DNA of 64,000 nucleotides from Chloroflexia bacterium SDU3-3 (lineage in GTDB: Bacteria; Chloroflexota; Chloroflexia; Chloroflexales; Roseiflexaceae). The stretch lies in the NCBI GenBank assembly GCA_009268125.1, contig WBOU01000002.1, positions 496,001-560,000 of the forward strand, in the 5' to 3' direction. The notes below the pieces were generated by a model that was not told the origin of the DNA, made no database searches, and worked only from the letters and a program-made list of their open reading frames with translations. This document shows, in pieces, positions 26,419 to 35,938 of the stretch. The translations under genes and the position numbers were made by a program. The stretch's first letter is position 1. The number at the start of each line of letters is the position of its first letter.

Positions 26419-27189
26419 CTACTTTCCGAGCTTGGCCAGCTCGTCGTCGAAGGTCTTCTTCCAGGTGTCGTAGGGCTGCGCGCCCACCACCAGTGTACCG
26501 TTTACCGTAAACGAGGGCGTGCTCTGCACCCCCGCCGCCGTGCCCTCGCGGTAGTCGGACTCGATCTGCGTCGCGAACTGCTGCGACTGGACGCACGTCT
26601 GCAGCGCCTTCTCGTCCAGCTTCAGCTCGCGGGCGTAGCCCAGCATGGTTGAGAAATCCTGCGAGAGGTTGCTGGTGCCCCACTCTTTGTCCGTCTGGCC
26701 CTTGAACAGCCGGTCGTGCATGGGGTAGAAGCTGCCCTGCACCGCCGCGCAGTTGGCCACGTGGGCAGCCAGCACCGCGCTGCTGTGGATCTCGGAGAGC
26801 GGGAAGTCGCGGAACTCGAACGAGACCTTGCCGGTGTCGATGTAGTTCTTCTTGATCTCGGGCATGGCCTGCTCGGCAAACATCGCGCAGTAGGGGCACT
26901 GGAAGTCGCTATACACGACCACCTTGATCGGCGCGCTGGGGTCGCCCATGCTGCGGCTGGCCGCGCTGGCGGTGGCGGTGGCCTCGGCGGCTGGCGCGGC
27001 GGTGGCCTCGGCTGCGGCTGGCGCGGCGGTTGCCTGAGTGGTGGCCCCCGAGGTTGTCGAGCCCTCGGCAGTCGCGCTGGCGATGGTGGAGACAGTGCCT
27101 GTGGGGCCGCACGAGGCCGTGAGAAAGAGCGCGCCGCCCAGCAGCGCGCCTGAGAGCGCCCGCTGGATGCGGGGCGAGAATGCTACCAT
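26419..27189 (-). CDS. DsbA-like thioredoxin-fold lipoprotein
   Basis: 256 residues from the ATG at 27189. A signal peptide (residues 1-26) ends in a lipobox-like LTASC (Cys27), followed by an Ala/Thr-rich linker to about residue 78. The thioredoxin fold contains YSDFQCPYCAMFAEQ with the redox pair Cys98/Cys101 and, later, STPSFTVNGTLVVG, the cis-Pro loop typical of the Thioredoxin_4/BdbD group. It should oxidise or isomerise disulfides of exported proteins on the membrane surface. Shares strand with the zinc-ribbon gene 90 bp upstream. Confidence 0.9.
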   Translation of the reverse strand: MVAFSPRIQRALSGALLGGALFLTASCGPTGTVSTIASATAEGSTTSGATTQATAAPAAAEATAAPAAEATATASAASRSMGDPSAPIKVVVYSDFQCPYCAMFAEQAMPEIKKNYIDTGKVSFEFRDFPLSEIHSSAVLAAHVANCAAVQGSFYPMHDRLFKGQTDKEWGTSNLSQDFSTMLGYARELKLDEKALQTCVQSQQFATQIESDYREGTAAGVQSTPSFTVNGTLVVGAQPYDTWKKTFDDELAKLGK

Positions 27190-27278
27190 GTCAGATCCCT
27201 TCAGAGCGATAAAAAGATGCCGCGCAGAGCCGCCTCGGGGCGCAGCGCGCCGCAGACGCATGCCCGCACGGCCCGTGT

Positions 27279-27797
27279 CTAGCGCTTCAGCGCCTCCACT
27301 GGCTGCGTCTCGGGGGCGCGGCGGTAGAGCTGGTGCATGGCCCGCCCGGTGCCGTCCTCGCCACAGTAGGGGCAGACCGACCACGTGAGGTCGATCACGT
27401 GGCTGCATGTCTCGCAGCGGCGGCGCAGCGAGGTGTGGCAGTGCGGGCAGAGGATGAAATCTGGCTCGATGCCGCGCTGGCAGTGCGGGCAGACATACGG
27501 CTCCTCAAGGTCGCGCCGCATATATTGCTCTTCCAGCGTGCGCTCGTACTTCTCGCCTAGGGTCTGGCGCGGGCGCAGGATCATGTGCAGCACGATCCCG
27601 GCGAACGGCAGCAGCAGCACCAGCGAGACCGCGAACACCTGCACCACCACATCGTCGCTGCGGCTGCGGATGTCGCGGTAGGCCCACAGCACCGATGCGG
27701 CCCACAGCAGAATAAGGTAGGCGAGCAAGGCCCAGCCAAGCACCACCAGGATGGGTATCGTATTTGTGATCAGCGACTGAATCGCTTCCAAGGTCAT
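27279..27797 (-). CDS. Membrane protein with double zinc ribbon
   Basis: 172 residues from the ATG at 27797, which has AAAGGAG upstream. Two membrane helices (IPILVVLGWALLAYLILLWA; VFAVSLVLLLPFAGIVLHMI) are followed by a cytosolic region with paired CPHC...CPHC and CETC...CPYC knuckles (about residues 98-145), a DZR/zinc-ribbon pattern. Function unknown; such proteins are common in Chloroflexota and often bind partner proteins. An upstream in-frame start would add about 47 residues without a ribosome site. Confidence 0.8.
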   Translation of the reverse strand: MTLEAIQSLITNTIPILVVLGWALLAYLILLWAASVLWAYRDIRSRSDDVVVQVFAVSLVLLLPFAGIVLHMILRPRQTLGEKYERTLEEQYMRRDLEEPYVCPHCQRGIEPDFILCPHCHTSLRRRCETCSHVIDLTWSVCPYCGEDGTGRAMHQLYRRAPETQPVEALKR

Positions 27798-27896
27798 AGC
27801 TCCTTTCCTATTGCGGCTCATTTTCTCGCAATAGAAGAAAATGTCAAGTTCCTGGCACGGCGCGCGCTGGCGCATCGCGACGCCCGCAAAGGCCAA

Positions 27897-27931
27897 GAAA
27901 ACACATGTGGGAGGCGTCGCCTCCCACATGT
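27897..27931 (-). terminator. Intrinsic terminator after the darA gene
   Basis: A 14-bp inverted repeat ACATGTGGGAGGCG / CGCCTCCCACATGT reads on the minus strand into GTTTTCTTGG, 25 bp after the darA stop. It closes the long minus-strand run that starts near 33.3 kb. Confidence 0.75.
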
Positions 27932-27955
27932 CGTGCAATCGCTATGCCGCATCGG

Positions 27956-28309
27956 CTAGACGCGCAGCATCTGCCCGGCTTTCAGCACAAACACCGTCGC
28001 CCCGCCCACCTGCACCTCGATCGGCGCGGGCGGGTAGAACTCGCCCGACTCGGCGATTGGCGGCAGCGGCGAGACGTAGCGGGTGCGGGTGTAGCAGTGC
28101 TCGCGGATGACCCGCAGCAGCGGCTCCAGCATGTCGGTCTCGGTGGCGATAAACAGAGTCATATTGCCCTCGTGCAGGAAGCCGCCCTCGCTGCTGATGC
28201 GGGTCACGCGGTAGCCGCGCTCGGTGAGCGCCGCCACTAGGTCGGCGGCATCCTGGCGCTGCACCACCGCGATCACTAGGCGCATGGGGGTTGGTTCGTT
28301 GCTTGCCAT
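27956..28309 (-). CDS. darA: Cyclic-di-AMP receptor DarA/PstA family (PII-like)
   Basis: 117 residues. MRLVIAVVQRQDAADLVAAL, TERGYRVTRISSEGGFLHEG and NMTLFIATETDMLEPLLRVI follow the PII-like DUF970/DarA fold, including the T-R-I-S-S-E-G-G-F-L loop that binds c-di-AMP in the family. It lies 31 bp downstream of tmk, the same pairing seen in Bacillus (tmk-yaaQ). The start at 28309 has a GAAGAGGA site; Met9 is an alternative. No diadenylate cyclase is in this window. Confidence 0.9.
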   Translation of the reverse strand: MASNEPTPMRLVIAVVQRQDAADLVAALTERGYRVTRISSEGGFLHEGNMTLFIATETDMLEPLLRVIREHCYTRTRYVSPLPPIAESGEFYPPAPIEVQVGGATVFVLKAGQMLRV

Positions 28310-28340
28310 TCAGTCCTCTTCGCTCTCGTGCCAGCGGGGC

Positions 28341-29030
28341 CTAGCTCTGGTGTAGCACCGACTCGACCGTATCGCCGATCTGCGCGGCGATCTCCTCGAC
28401 CGCCAGGCAGGCGTTGAACACGTGCCAGCGCTCCTTCGACTCGTTGATCAGCTGGCGGTAGCCCTCCTCCACCCGCTTGTGGAACTCTAGCTCGCGGGCG
28501 TCGAGCCGATTCCACTCGACCGGCACGCCCGTGCGGCCCTCGGGCATCGGGGTCAGCGGGGCCGACTGCGAGCGGAGGCGCTCGCGGGCGCGGGCCTTGC
28601 GCTCCAGGCCATCCTCGGCGCTCAGGTCGAGGTAGATGGTCATGTCGGGCTGTAGGCCGCCGGTGGCCATCTCGGTCAGGATGCGCAGCTCGCTCATGTC
28701 GCGGCCCAGGCCGAAGCCCTGGTAGGCGTAGGTCGAGTCGGCGTAGCGGTCGCACAGCACGATGCCATCGTGGGCCAGGTAGGGCCGGATGACCTCGTGG
28801 ACCAGCTGGGCGCGCGCCGCCGAGAACAGCAGCGTCTCGGTCATGGGCAGAATCTCGGTGTTGTGCAGGTCCAGCACGATCCGCCGGATCATGTCGCTGA
28901 TCCGCGTGCCGCCCGGCTCGCGCACCAGGATGACGGGGTATCCGCGCTCGACCATGTACTCGTAGAGCAGCCGCGACTGGGTGCTCTTCCCGCTGCCCTC
29001 AGGCCCCTCGAATGTGATAAATAGACTCAT
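28341..29030 (-). CDS. tmk: Thymidylate kinase
   Basis: 229 residues. The P-loop FEGPEGSGKSTQ is at about 7-18, the DRX motif reads LCDRYADSTYAYQG and VREPGGTRISD matches the conserved REPGGT. Phosphorylates dTMP to dTDP. It has an insert around residues 150-175 (RSQSAPLTPMPEGRTG) in the LID region, longer than in E. coli Tmk. Positioned between the R3H ATPase and darA. Confidence 0.95.
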   Translation of the reverse strand: MSLFITFEGPEGSGKSTQSRLLYEYMVERGYPVILVREPGGTRISDMIRRIVLDLHNTEILPMTETLLFSAARAQLVHEVIRPYLAHDGIVLCDRYADSTYAYQGFGLGRDMSELRILTEMATGGLQPDMTIYLDLSAEDGLERKARARERLRSQSAPLTPMPEGRTGVPVEWNRLDARELEFHKRVEEGYRQLINESKERWHVFNACLAVEEIAAQIGDTVESVLHQS

Positions 29031-29092
29031 ACGTTAGAAGAAGTATGGGTGCCAGCGTCTCCTTGTGTGTTGCCCTGGCACCCCGCAGGCTG

Positions 29093-30781
29093 CTAGCCTC
29101 TGGAAACTTTCACGCGCCGATGTGGCTCGCGGCCACGGCTCTCCGAGCGGACATTATACCGCTCCGCCATCTGGTGTTGGATCTTGCGGATGTAGTTGCT
29201 GCGCGGCGTCAGCTCCACCGCGTGCTGCTCGCCGTTCAGCACCTGGGTGATCGCGCTCTCGGTCTCGACGCGGGCCTCCTGTTCCTCATCCTCGTAGAAG
29301 TTGCCGCGGTAGGCGGGCACCACCTCGGGGGTGACATCGCCCAGGTGGAAGATGTCGGCCAGCTGGCGCTCCATCTGGTGGGCGGTGTTGTTGCGCAGCA
29401 CGTAGACCGGCACGCCCCGGCCCTCGGCCTGGCGTACGCGCTCGGAGCCTTGGCGGTAGTAGTTTTTTAGCGTCATCACCAGTGTGGCCTCGCCCATCTC
29501 GCGCACGATGGTGGCGGGCACGCGCAGCGCGTGGATGGCCTTCTCCAGCCGGTCGCGGCTGATCCCGAAGGGGTAGATCCGCTGGGCCGACACCCCGTTC
29601 ATCGCGCCGCTGTTGCCCGAGAGCGCCGCCCGGTCGCGGTTGGCCGCCTGGGCCACGCCTGCGCCGCGCTGGCCGCCATCGCGCCTGCGGCCCGGCTCGC
29701 CGCCGCGCTCGCCGCCGTCGCGCCTGCGGCTGCTGTACTCGGCGCGCTCGAAGCCTTCGCGCGGGGCGTGGCCTTTGGTCTCCACCTGGATGTCGCCGTC
29801 GGCGTTGCGCTCGCGCAGCTCGGCCTGCGGCTCCTCGCCACGCAGGATGGAGTCGACGGCGGCGGCCACATCGGGGTAGACCAGCACCTTGTCCCAGCTC
29901 TGGATCTCGACCAGGATGTCGAAGGTGGGCGGGGCCTTGCGCTCCAGCACGGTCTTCTGGGTGCCGCGCCGCCGGGCCTCGTCGTCGCCCAGGGTCACAG
30001 CCTGGATGCCGCCGATCAGGTCGGAGAGCGTGGGGTTGATCATCAGGTTGTCGAGCGTGTTGCCGTGGGCGGTGCCGATCAGCTGCACGCCGCGCTCGGC
30101 GATGGTGCGGGCGGCCTGGGCCTCAAGCTCGGTGCCGATCTCGTCGATCACGATCACCTGCGGCATGTGGTTCTCCACCGCCTCGATCATGATCGCGTGC
30201 TGCTCGGATGGGCGCGGCACCTGCATGCGGCGGGCGCGGCCAATGCCGGGGTGCGGCACGTCGCCGTCGCCGGCGATCTCGTTGGATGTGTCTACAATCA
30301 CCACGCGCTTGCGCAGCTCGTCGGCCAGCACGCGGGCGGTCTCGCGCAGCATGGTGGTCTTGCCCACGCCGGGGCGGCCCAGCAGCAGCACGCTCTGGCC
30401 CGACTCCACTAGGTCGCGCAGGATGATGATGGTGCCGTACACGGCGCGCCCCACGCGGCACGTGAGGCCGATCACATCGCCCGAGCGGTTGCGGATGCCC
30501 GAGATGCGGTGCAGCGTGCGCGGGATGCCAGCGCGGTTGTCCTCGCCGAACATGCCGATCCGCGAGATCACATAGTCGATATCCTCACGGGTCACATCCT
30601 CGCTGCTCAGCAGGCGCTCGCTGTCGCGGTAGCGCGCCTCGGGCAGCCGCCCCAGATCCATCACGATCTCGAGCAGGTCGTCTTTGCTCTCCTCCCCTTG
30701 CTCAAGTGCCGCTCGGATCCCCGTCGGCAGCGTCTGAAGCAGCAGGTCGATGTTGCTTGTGATATCGTGTTGATCTGACAT
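29093..30781 (-). CDS. AAA ATPase with R3H domain (SpoIIIAA/Ycf45-like)
   Basis: 562 residues. An N-terminal region about 1-110 leads to a SpoIIIAA-like AAA core: Walker [21 protein letters not shown] (about 134-153), [12 protein letters not shown], and Walker [19 protein letters not shown] (about 202). A charged Gly/Arg-rich linker (about 330-390) follows; the C-terminal part (about 395-560) contains a helical segment, [20 protein letters not shown], and ends with an R3H-like motif ([20 protein letters not shown]). The family is a single-strand nucleic-acid-binding ATPase found in cyanobacteria, plastids (Ycf45) and Chloroflexi. Its first 80 bp overlap the preceding gene. Confidence 0.85.
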   Translation of the reverse strand: MSDQHDITSNIDLLLQTLPTGIRAALEQGEESKDDLLEIVMDLGRLPEARYRDSERLLSSEDVTREDIDYVISRIGMFGEDNRAGIPRTLHRISGIRNRSGDVIGLTCRVGRAVYGTIIILRDLVESGQSVLLLGRPGVGKTTMLRETARVLADELRKRVVIVDTSNEIAGDGDVPHPGIGRARRMQVPRPSEQHAIMIEAVENHMPQVIVIDEIGTELEAQAARTIAERGVQLIGTAHGNTLDNLMINPTLSDLIGGIQAVTLGDDEARRRGTQKTVLERKAPPTFDILVEIQSWDKVLVYPDVAAAVDSILRGEEPQAELRERNADGDIQVETKGHAPREGFERAEYSSRRRDGGERGGEPGRRRDGGQRGAGVAQAANRDRAALSGNSGAMNGVSAQRIYPFGISRDRLEKAIHALRVPATIVREMGEATLVMTLKNYYRQGSERVRQAEGRGVPVYVLRNNTAHQMERQLADIFHLGDVTPEVVPAYRGNFYEDEEQEARVETESAITQVLNGEQHAVELTPRSNYIRKIQHQMAERYNVRSESRGREPHRRVKVSRG

Positions 30782-31769
30782 ATGCCCTCGCGTCCTCGTT
30801 TATCGAGGATATCGTTGGTATGGATACACGAGACTCCAGCATCGGTTCGGCGATAGGGCGGAGGATGGGCTGCCGCACAGGTGCGGTGATGTGGCGCACG
30901 TAGAGCGCCTGTTCGCCAATGGGCTGAAATCCTAGGTCGCTGGCGGGCATCAGCAGCTCGCGCTGGTACTCGCGTAGCAGTAAGTATACCGGCAGGTCGT
31001 CGCTGATCTGGCCCAGCCCAAACCGCAGCACATCGGTGGTGATCTCGCGGGACTCGGGGTGGAGCAGCAGCGTCAGCACGTGCCCGGCGGTGCCGGTGGT
31101 CACATGAAGGTACGCGGTCAGATTGTCGTCGGATCCAAGCACCCAGCCGCGCGTCCCCGCGCGGTCGCGCGCCCGGGGCAGCTTCCAGGTGCGGCTGTCG
31201 CGCACCTCGGCCTGCTGCACGGTTCGTGGTGTGGTCAGGCCGTAGAGCTTCTGGATGGCGAACAGCGAGCGCTGGGTCTGGGGGCGCAGCGGGGCCACGG
31301 TGGTGCCCTGGTCCCAGTCCGGCCCTTCGAGCCGCAGCACCAGCTGGGTGGTGTAGTGGCTAAAGCCGCTCTGGCGGAACAGCTCGCGCAGCTCGGTGTG
31401 GCTCTGCGAGAGCGCGGCGTAGAGCCGCTGCACCGCCGCCCGCCCCGCCAGCGCCGAGAGCTGCTCCAGCAGCCGGAACCACATGTCGGGGTCGGTCGGC
31501 CCGCCCTCGACGCCGCCATAGGAGGCCAGCACCGCCACGTCGTGCTCGGGCCTGCCGCTGCGGGCCACGGTCTGCACCGCCGCCCGCAGGCCCCGCTCGC
31601 GCAGCATCATGGTCATCCCGTGGTAGCTGTTGCCCTCGATGATGCTGCGCAGCGCGCACCACAGGAATCGATGGGGCCGTGCGAGCATGGCCTCGTTGTA
31701 CAGCATCACGTGGCTGCGCGGTTTACGCCGTAATGTCCAGAGGTCGCCAGGTGTGGCAGGTCCGATCAT
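30702..31769 (-). CDS. Unrecognised protein, possibly GNAT-fold
   Basis: 355 residues. I cannot assign a family. Two roughly 150-residue halves ([40 protein letters not shown]) alternate strands and helices in a way reminiscent of tandem GNAT domains, and [20 protein letters not shown] could be an acetyl-CoA strand region, but the R/Q-x-x-G-x-G/A loop is not evident. Its last 80 bp overlap the start of the R3H ATPase in another frame, so the two are translationally linked. It sits 43 bp after pdxT. Confidence 0.6.
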   Translation of the reverse strand: MIGPATPGDLWTLRRKPRSHVMLYNEAMLARPHRFLWCALRSIIEGNSYHGMTMMLRERGLRAAVQTVARSGRPEHDVAVLASYGGVEGGPTDPDMWFRLLEQLSALAGRAAVQRLYAALSQSHTELRELFRQSGFSHYTTQLVLRLEGPDWDQGTTVAPLRPQTQRSLFAIQKLYGLTTPRTVQQAEVRDSRTWKLPRARDRAGTRGWVLGSDDNLTAYLHVTTGTAGHVLTLLLHPESREITTDVLRFGLGQISDDLPVYLLLREYQRELLMPASDLGFQPIGEQALYVRHITAPVRQPILRPIAEPMLESRVSIPTISSINEDARAYVRSTRYHKQHRPAASDAADGDPSGT

Positions 31770-31812
31770 GTGTGTGGCGTGCGGCGCGCTGGCGGTGGCC
31801 GGTGCGCTGCGA

Positions 31813-32382
31813 TTAGAGTTCGAGAAAATAGCGGTGCATCCGGTCGTCGTCGGTCAGCTCGGGGTGAAATGAGCTGGCGAGCAGCTTCCCTTGCTGCGCG
31901 GCGATGATCCGGCCATCGTCGAGCTTGCCCAGAATATCGACCCCCGCGCCCACCTGCTCGATGGTCGGGGCGCGGATAAACACGGTGCGGATGGGCTCCT
32001 CGCCCAGCGCCGCGATCTGCGTGGTGGCCTCGAAGCTGTCGAGCTGCCGCCCGAAGGCGTTGCGCCGCGCGGTGATGTCCATCAGCTGCAGCCCCGGCTG
32101 GCCCGGCTTGCCGTCGGCGATCTGCTTGGCCAGCAGGATGGCCCCCGCGCACGTGCCCCAGATCGGCATCCCGGCCAGGGCGCGCTCGCGGATCGGCTCC
32201 AGCAGATTGTAGATCACCATCAGCCGCCCGATGGTGGTGCTTTCCCCGCCTGGGATGATGAGACGATCGACGGTGTCCAGGTGTTTCAGCTGCCGAACCT
32301 CAACAACCTCCGCGCCGATGTGTTGAAGCTTCGCTTTGTGCTCGCGGAAATCGCCCTGCAGGGCGAGAACTCCTGTTGTCAT
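31813..32382 (-). CDS. pdxT: Pyridoxal 5'-phosphate synthase glutaminase subunit PdxT
   Basis: 189 residues. The class I glutaminase triad is complete: Cys78 in [13 protein letters not shown], and His and Glu in [10 protein letters not shown] near the C-terminus. [13 protein letters not shown] is the family signature. It hydrolyses glutamine and passes ammonia to PdxS, whose gene is 63 bp upstream. Confidence 0.96.
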   Translation of the reverse strand: MTTGVLALQGDFREHKAKLQHIGAEVVEVRQLKHLDTVDRLIIPGGESTTIGRLMVIYNLLEPIRERALAGMPIWGTCAGAILLAKQIADGKPGQPGLQLMDITARRNAFGRQLDSFEATTQIAALGEEPIRTVFIRAPTIEQVGAGVDILGKLDDGRIIAAQQGKLLASSFHPELTDDDRMHRYFLEL

Positions 32383-32445
32383 AGGTTCTGTGCTGCGCCA
32401 GGCGCGGCGGCATCCTGCCAGCCGCGCCCGGCCCTCCTTGGGAAA

Positions 32446-33327
32446 CTACCAGCCGCGCCCGGCCATCAGCTGGCCCTGCTGCAGCGAGTTGACGCTGATC
32501 CCGACCATCGGCTCGCCCAGGCCCTTGGAGACCTCGGCGATGATCTCCGGCTCGTTGAAGTGGGTGGTGGCCTGCACGATCGCGCGCGCGCGCTTGGCCG
32601 GGTCGCCCGACTTGAAGATGCCGGAGCCAACGAACACGCCGTCCACGCCCAGCTGCATCAGCAGCGCGGCGTCGGCGGGGGTGGCGATGCCGCCTGCGGC
32701 GAAGTTCACCACCGGCAGCTGCTTGTTTTCGGCCACCGAGCGCACCAGATCGTAGGGCGCCTGGATGTTCTTGGCGTAGGTGTACAGCTCGTCCTCATCC
32801 ATGCTGCCTAGTCGGCGGATCTCGCTGAACACGGTGCGGGCGTGGCGCACGGCCTCCACCACGTCGCCGGTGCCGGCCTCGCCCTTGGTGCGCAGCATCG
32901 CCGATCCTTCGGCCACGCGGCGCAGCGCCTCGCCCAGGTTGCGGCAGCCGCACACGAACGGCACTTTGAACGTGTGCTTGTTGATGTGGTGCTCCTCATC
33001 CGCCGGGGTCAGCACCTCGCTCTCGTCGATATAGTCGATCCCGAGCGACTCAAGCACCTGCGCCTCCACAAAGTGGCCGATGCGGGCCTTGGCCATCACC
33101 GGGATCGTCACCGCCTCCATGATCTTGAGGATCAGCTCGGGGTCGCTCATGCGCGCTACGCCGCCCTGGGCGCGGATGTCCGCCGGGACGCGCTCAAGCG
33201 CCATCACGGCGCACGCGCCTGCCTCCTCGGCGATCTTGGCCTGCTCGGGGGTGACCACATCCATGATCACGCCGCCCTTGAGCATCTGCGCCAGCCCAGC
33301 CTTTGTTGTCCATGTTGACTTGTCCAT
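32446..33327 (-). CDS. pdxS: Pyridoxal 5'-phosphate synthase lyase subunit PdxS
   Basis: 293 residues from the ATG at 33327 ([16 protein letters not shown]), chosen because GAGGGA precedes it and the length fits the family; an upstream in-frame ATG at 33378 lacks a site and coincides with a TACAAT promoter-like box. Conserved blocks: [79 protein letters not shown] and [14 protein letters not shown]. Makes PLP from ribose 5-phosphate, glyceraldehyde 3-phosphate and ammonia. Confidence 0.96.
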   Translation of the reverse strand: MDKSTWTTKAGLAQMLKGGVIMDVVTPEQAKIAEEAGACAVMALERVPADIRAQGGVARMSDPELILKIMEAVTIPVMAKARIGHFVEAQVLESLGIDYIDESEVLTPADEEHHINKHTFKVPFVCGCRNLGEALRRVAEGSAMLRTKGEAGTGDVVEAVRHARTVFSEIRRLGSMDEDELYTYAKNIQAPYDLVRSVAENKQLPVVNFAAGGIATPADAALLMQLGVDGVFVGSGIFKSGDPAKRARAIVQATTHFNEPEIIAEVSKGLGEPMVGISVNSLQQGQLMAGRGW

Positions 33328-33438
33328 TGCATCCCTCAGATCTATTTTTTGAGCGGTGAGAATTTTTGTTTGTGTCATTGTACCACACCGCTCGGCGCAG
33401 CATCCTCCGCCTTGAGAAGGCTTGGTGATGCGGCATCC

Positions 33439-34611
33439 CTAGGCCCACAGGTGGGCGTACTTCAGGCCGGTGCCGGTGTTGAACAGCACCACCTGCTCGT
33501 CGCGGGCGATCCAGCCGCGCTCAAGCAGCAGGCGCTGGGCCGTCAGGCACGCCGCGCCCTCGGGGGCGGGGAAGATGCCGGTGGCGGCCCCCATCAGCCG
33601 GGTGCTCTCGCGCAGGCTCTCGTCGCTCACGGCCACGGCGCAGCCCCCGCTGGCGCGGATGGCCCGCAGCATCAGAAAGTCGCCGATCGCCACCGGCACG
33701 CGGATGCCGTCGGCGATGGTGCGCGCGCCCTGCCACAGCTCGGCGTGCTCCACGCCCTGCTCGAAGGCCCGCACGATCGGCGCGCAGCCCTCGCTCTGCA
33801 CGCTCACCAGCCGGGGGCGCTTGGGGCCGATCAGCCCGATCTGCTCCATCTCGTCGAAGGCCTTCCACATGCCGATCAGGCCGGTGCCGCCGCCGGTGGG
33901 GTAGATCAGCACGTCGGGCAGCCGCCAGCCCAGCTGCTCGGCCAGCTCGTAGCCCATGGTCTTCTTGCCCTCGATCCGGTACGGCTCGCGCAGCGTGCTC
34001 ACGTCGAACCAGCGGCCCTGCTGCACGCCCTCGCGCACCCGCGCCCCGCAGTCGTTGATCAGGCCATCCACCAGCGTCACCTCCGCGCCCAGCGCGGCGC
34101 ACTCCACGCGGAACGGCATGGGCACGTCGGCGGGCATGAACACGTGGGCGGGCAGCCCGGCCAGCGCGGCGTAGGCGCTCATGGCACCGGCGGCGTTGCC
34201 CGCGCTGGGCACAGCCAGGGCCTGCGCGCCCAGCTCGTAGGCCCGGCTCACCGCCGCGCTCAGGCCACGGGCCTTGAAGCTGCCGGTGGGGTTGAGCGAC
34301 TCGTCTTTGATCAGGGTGTTGGGGCAGCCGATCTGCTGGCCCAGCCGGGTGGCGCGGGCTAGCGGCGTCCAGCCCTCGCCCAGGCTGAGGATGTACGCGT
34401 CATCCTGCACCGGCATCACCTCGCGGTAGCGCCACATGCTGGCGGGCCGCCTGGCCAGCGCCTCGGGGGTGAGCGTGGCCGCCGCGCGCTCTAGGTCGTA
34501 GCGCGCCAGCAGCGGCTTGCCGCACGCCGGGCAGAGGTTCAGCAGCTGATCGTGGGCGTAGCGCTGGCCGCACGCCCCGCACTCAAGGTGGGTTATGGTC
34601 GACTGGCTCAT
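33439..34611 (-). CDS. thrC: Threonine synthase with N-terminal zinc ribbon
   Basis: 390 residues from the ATG at 34611 (MSQSTITHLE); the frame is open further upstream but runs into repeat DNA. A zinc ribbon uses Cys11, Cys14, Cys27 and Cys30 (CGACG, CPACG). The PLP lysine is Lys113 in NPTGSFKARGLS. Later blocks VPSAGNAAGAMSAYAALAG and YPTGGGTGLIGMWKAF are typical of fold-type II threonine synthases, which turn O-phosphohomoserine into threonine. A PLP enzyme just upstream of pdxST may be coincidental. Confidence 0.93.
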   Translation of the reverse strand: MSQSTITHLECGACGQRYAHDQLLNLCPACGKPLLARYDLERAAATLTPEALARRPASMWRYREVMPVQDDAYILSLGEGWTPLARATRLGQQIGCPNTLIKDESLNPTGSFKARGLSAAVSRAYELGAQALAVPSAGNAAGAMSAYAALAGLPAHVFMPADVPMPFRVECAALGAEVTLVDGLINDCGARVREGVQQGRWFDVSTLREPYRIEGKKTMGYELAEQLGWRLPDVLIYPTGGGTGLIGMWKAFDEMEQIGLIGPKRPRLVSVQSEGCAPIVRAFEQGVEHAELWQGARTIADGIRVPVAIGDFLMLRAIRASGGCAVAVSDESLRESTRLMGAATGIFPAPEGAACLTAQRLLLERGWIARDEQVVLFNTGTGLKYAHLWA

Positions 34612-34718
34612 GGTCTGTGCATTCCTCGCGTGTGAATGGTAGGTAGCGCGGGCCGAGTATAGCATAGCCCCTCCTGCGGAGGCACAAAGGGCCTCTATGC
34701 GCTCATTCGGCAGCACGT

Positions 34719-34800
34719 TTTTACCACCAAGACTCCAAGACACCAAGGAACCACAGGGAACCAAGACACAACGAGGGAAACCGATTCACCATCAAGATGC
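34719..34800. repeat. CCAAG-word intergenic repeat, copy a
   Basis: Runs of the word ACCAAGAC / CCAAGACA / CCAAGG follow TTTTTACCA at about 34721. The same wording opens the copy at 61013. Located in the gap upstream of thrC. Confidence 0.75.
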
Positions 34801-34860
34801 GAGGTGGCATCAGATAGCGCGCATAGGACGGCCCTACCACCCCAGGGGTGGCTGGTGCAT

Positions 34861-35508
34861 TCAGCGGCCCAGCCCCAGCGCCCCAAGCGCCTGCGGGTTG
34901 CCGCGCAGCGCCACCTTGGCCAGCCGCCGAAAGCGGCTGCGGCGGCTGGCTAGCTCGGCCAGCGCTAGGCGCTGCTGCTCGGTGGCCTGCCGCGCCCGGA
35001 ACGCGGCCACCTCGCGCGCGGCACCGGCCTGCTGCAGCAGGTCGATGCCCCCGCGCTCCTCTTCCAGCCGCAGCTGGTCATAGCCCGCATCCGCCAGCAG
35101 CGGCAGCAGCTCGGCCTGCTCCAGCAGCCCATCGTAGAGCGCACGGGCGCGGGCGATGAAGGCGCTCCGGGCCTTCTGTTGGCTGGGGTTCCCGCGCAGC
35201 CGCAGTCGCTCGTGCAGGATCGGTTCGCTGGGGAAGACCGCTCGCACCGTGCTGGCCAGCGCGCTGTAGCACGCCTGGGCCTCGGCGCGCAGCTGCCGCA
35301 CCTGCTCGATAGCCCGGGCCAGATCCAGCTGCGCCGCACTCTGCCGCTCAATCGCCACCATCGCGGCGGCGCAGGCCGCATAGTCGCTCTCTAGCCTGCC
35401 CTCGGTATAGCCCACCCGTCTCAGCTCCTCCTGGATGATGCGCTCCTGCTGGATGACCAGGATGCTCCGCTGTGCGCTGGCGATCTGATGATCGCGGCTC
35501 ATGCTCAT
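34861..35508 (-). CDS. Unrecognised coiled-coil protein next to the 21-bp repeat array
   Basis: 215 residues from the ATG at 35508, with AGGAAGGAG 7 bases upstream; the open frame continues through the repeat array to 36060, but that start has no site. The protein is helical and rich in Ala, Arg, Glu and Leu (AAQLDLARAIEQVRQLRAEA; LEEERGGIDLLQQAGAAREV), suggesting coiled coils, and ends with a basic patch ASRRSRFRRLAKVALRGNPQ. No family recognised. It is isolated between repeat-rich gaps. Confidence 0.6.
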   Translation of the reverse strand: MSMSRDHQIASAQRSILVIQQERIIQEELRRVGYTEGRLESDYAACAAAMVAIERQSAAQLDLARAIEQVRQLRAEAQACYSALASTVRAVFPSEPILHERLRLRGNPSQQKARSAFIARARALYDGLLEQAELLPLLADAGYDQLRLEEERGGIDLLQQAGAAREVAAFRARQATEQQRLALAELASRRSRFRRLAKVALRGNPQALGALGLGR

Positions 35509-35581
35509 CCCCATGCTCCTTCCTGATACGGTCTTGAAAATAGTGTAGAGCGTTTTTTCTTCTTTGCGCAAGAGCATATTA

Positions 35582-35938
35582 GTGTTGACGAAGGTCAGGG
35601 CGGTATTGATGAGGGTCAGGGCGGTATTGACGAGGGTCAGAGCCGTGTTGACAAGGGCCAGGGTGGTATTGACGAGGGCCAGAGCTATGTTGACGAAAGT
35701 CAGGGCGATATTGACGAGGGTCAGAGCCGTGTTGACGAGGGTCAGAGGCGTGTTGACGAGGGCCAGGGCGGTATTGACGAGGACCAGAGCCGTATTGACA
35801 AGGGCCAGGGCGGTATTGACAAGGGTCAGAGCCGTGTTGACGAAAGTCAGGGCGATATTGACGAGGGCCAGAGCCGTGTTGACGAGGGTCAGAGCGGTGT
35901 TGACGAGGGTCAGAGCGGTGTTGACGAGTAGCATAGCT
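35582..35938. repeat. Tandem array of 17 units of 21 bp
   Basis: Head-to-tail units with consensus GTGTTGACGAGGGTCAGAG plus two bases; 16 full units and one degenerate unit at 35918-35938. The units are contiguous with no spacers. Two flavours alternate (ending GGGCG or GAGCC), and a 7-unit (147-bp) pattern recurs: the units at 35687/35708 match those at 35834/35855, including a rare GACGAAAG. Because 21 is a multiple of three, the array can be read on either strand as heptads (minus strand TALTLVN; plus strand VLTRVRA). Each unit has a TTGAC word. Confidence 0.95.

Noticed and set aside
35582-35938. CRISPR array
   Set aside because: Units are 21 bp and directly adjacent with no unique spacers, and there are no cas genes.
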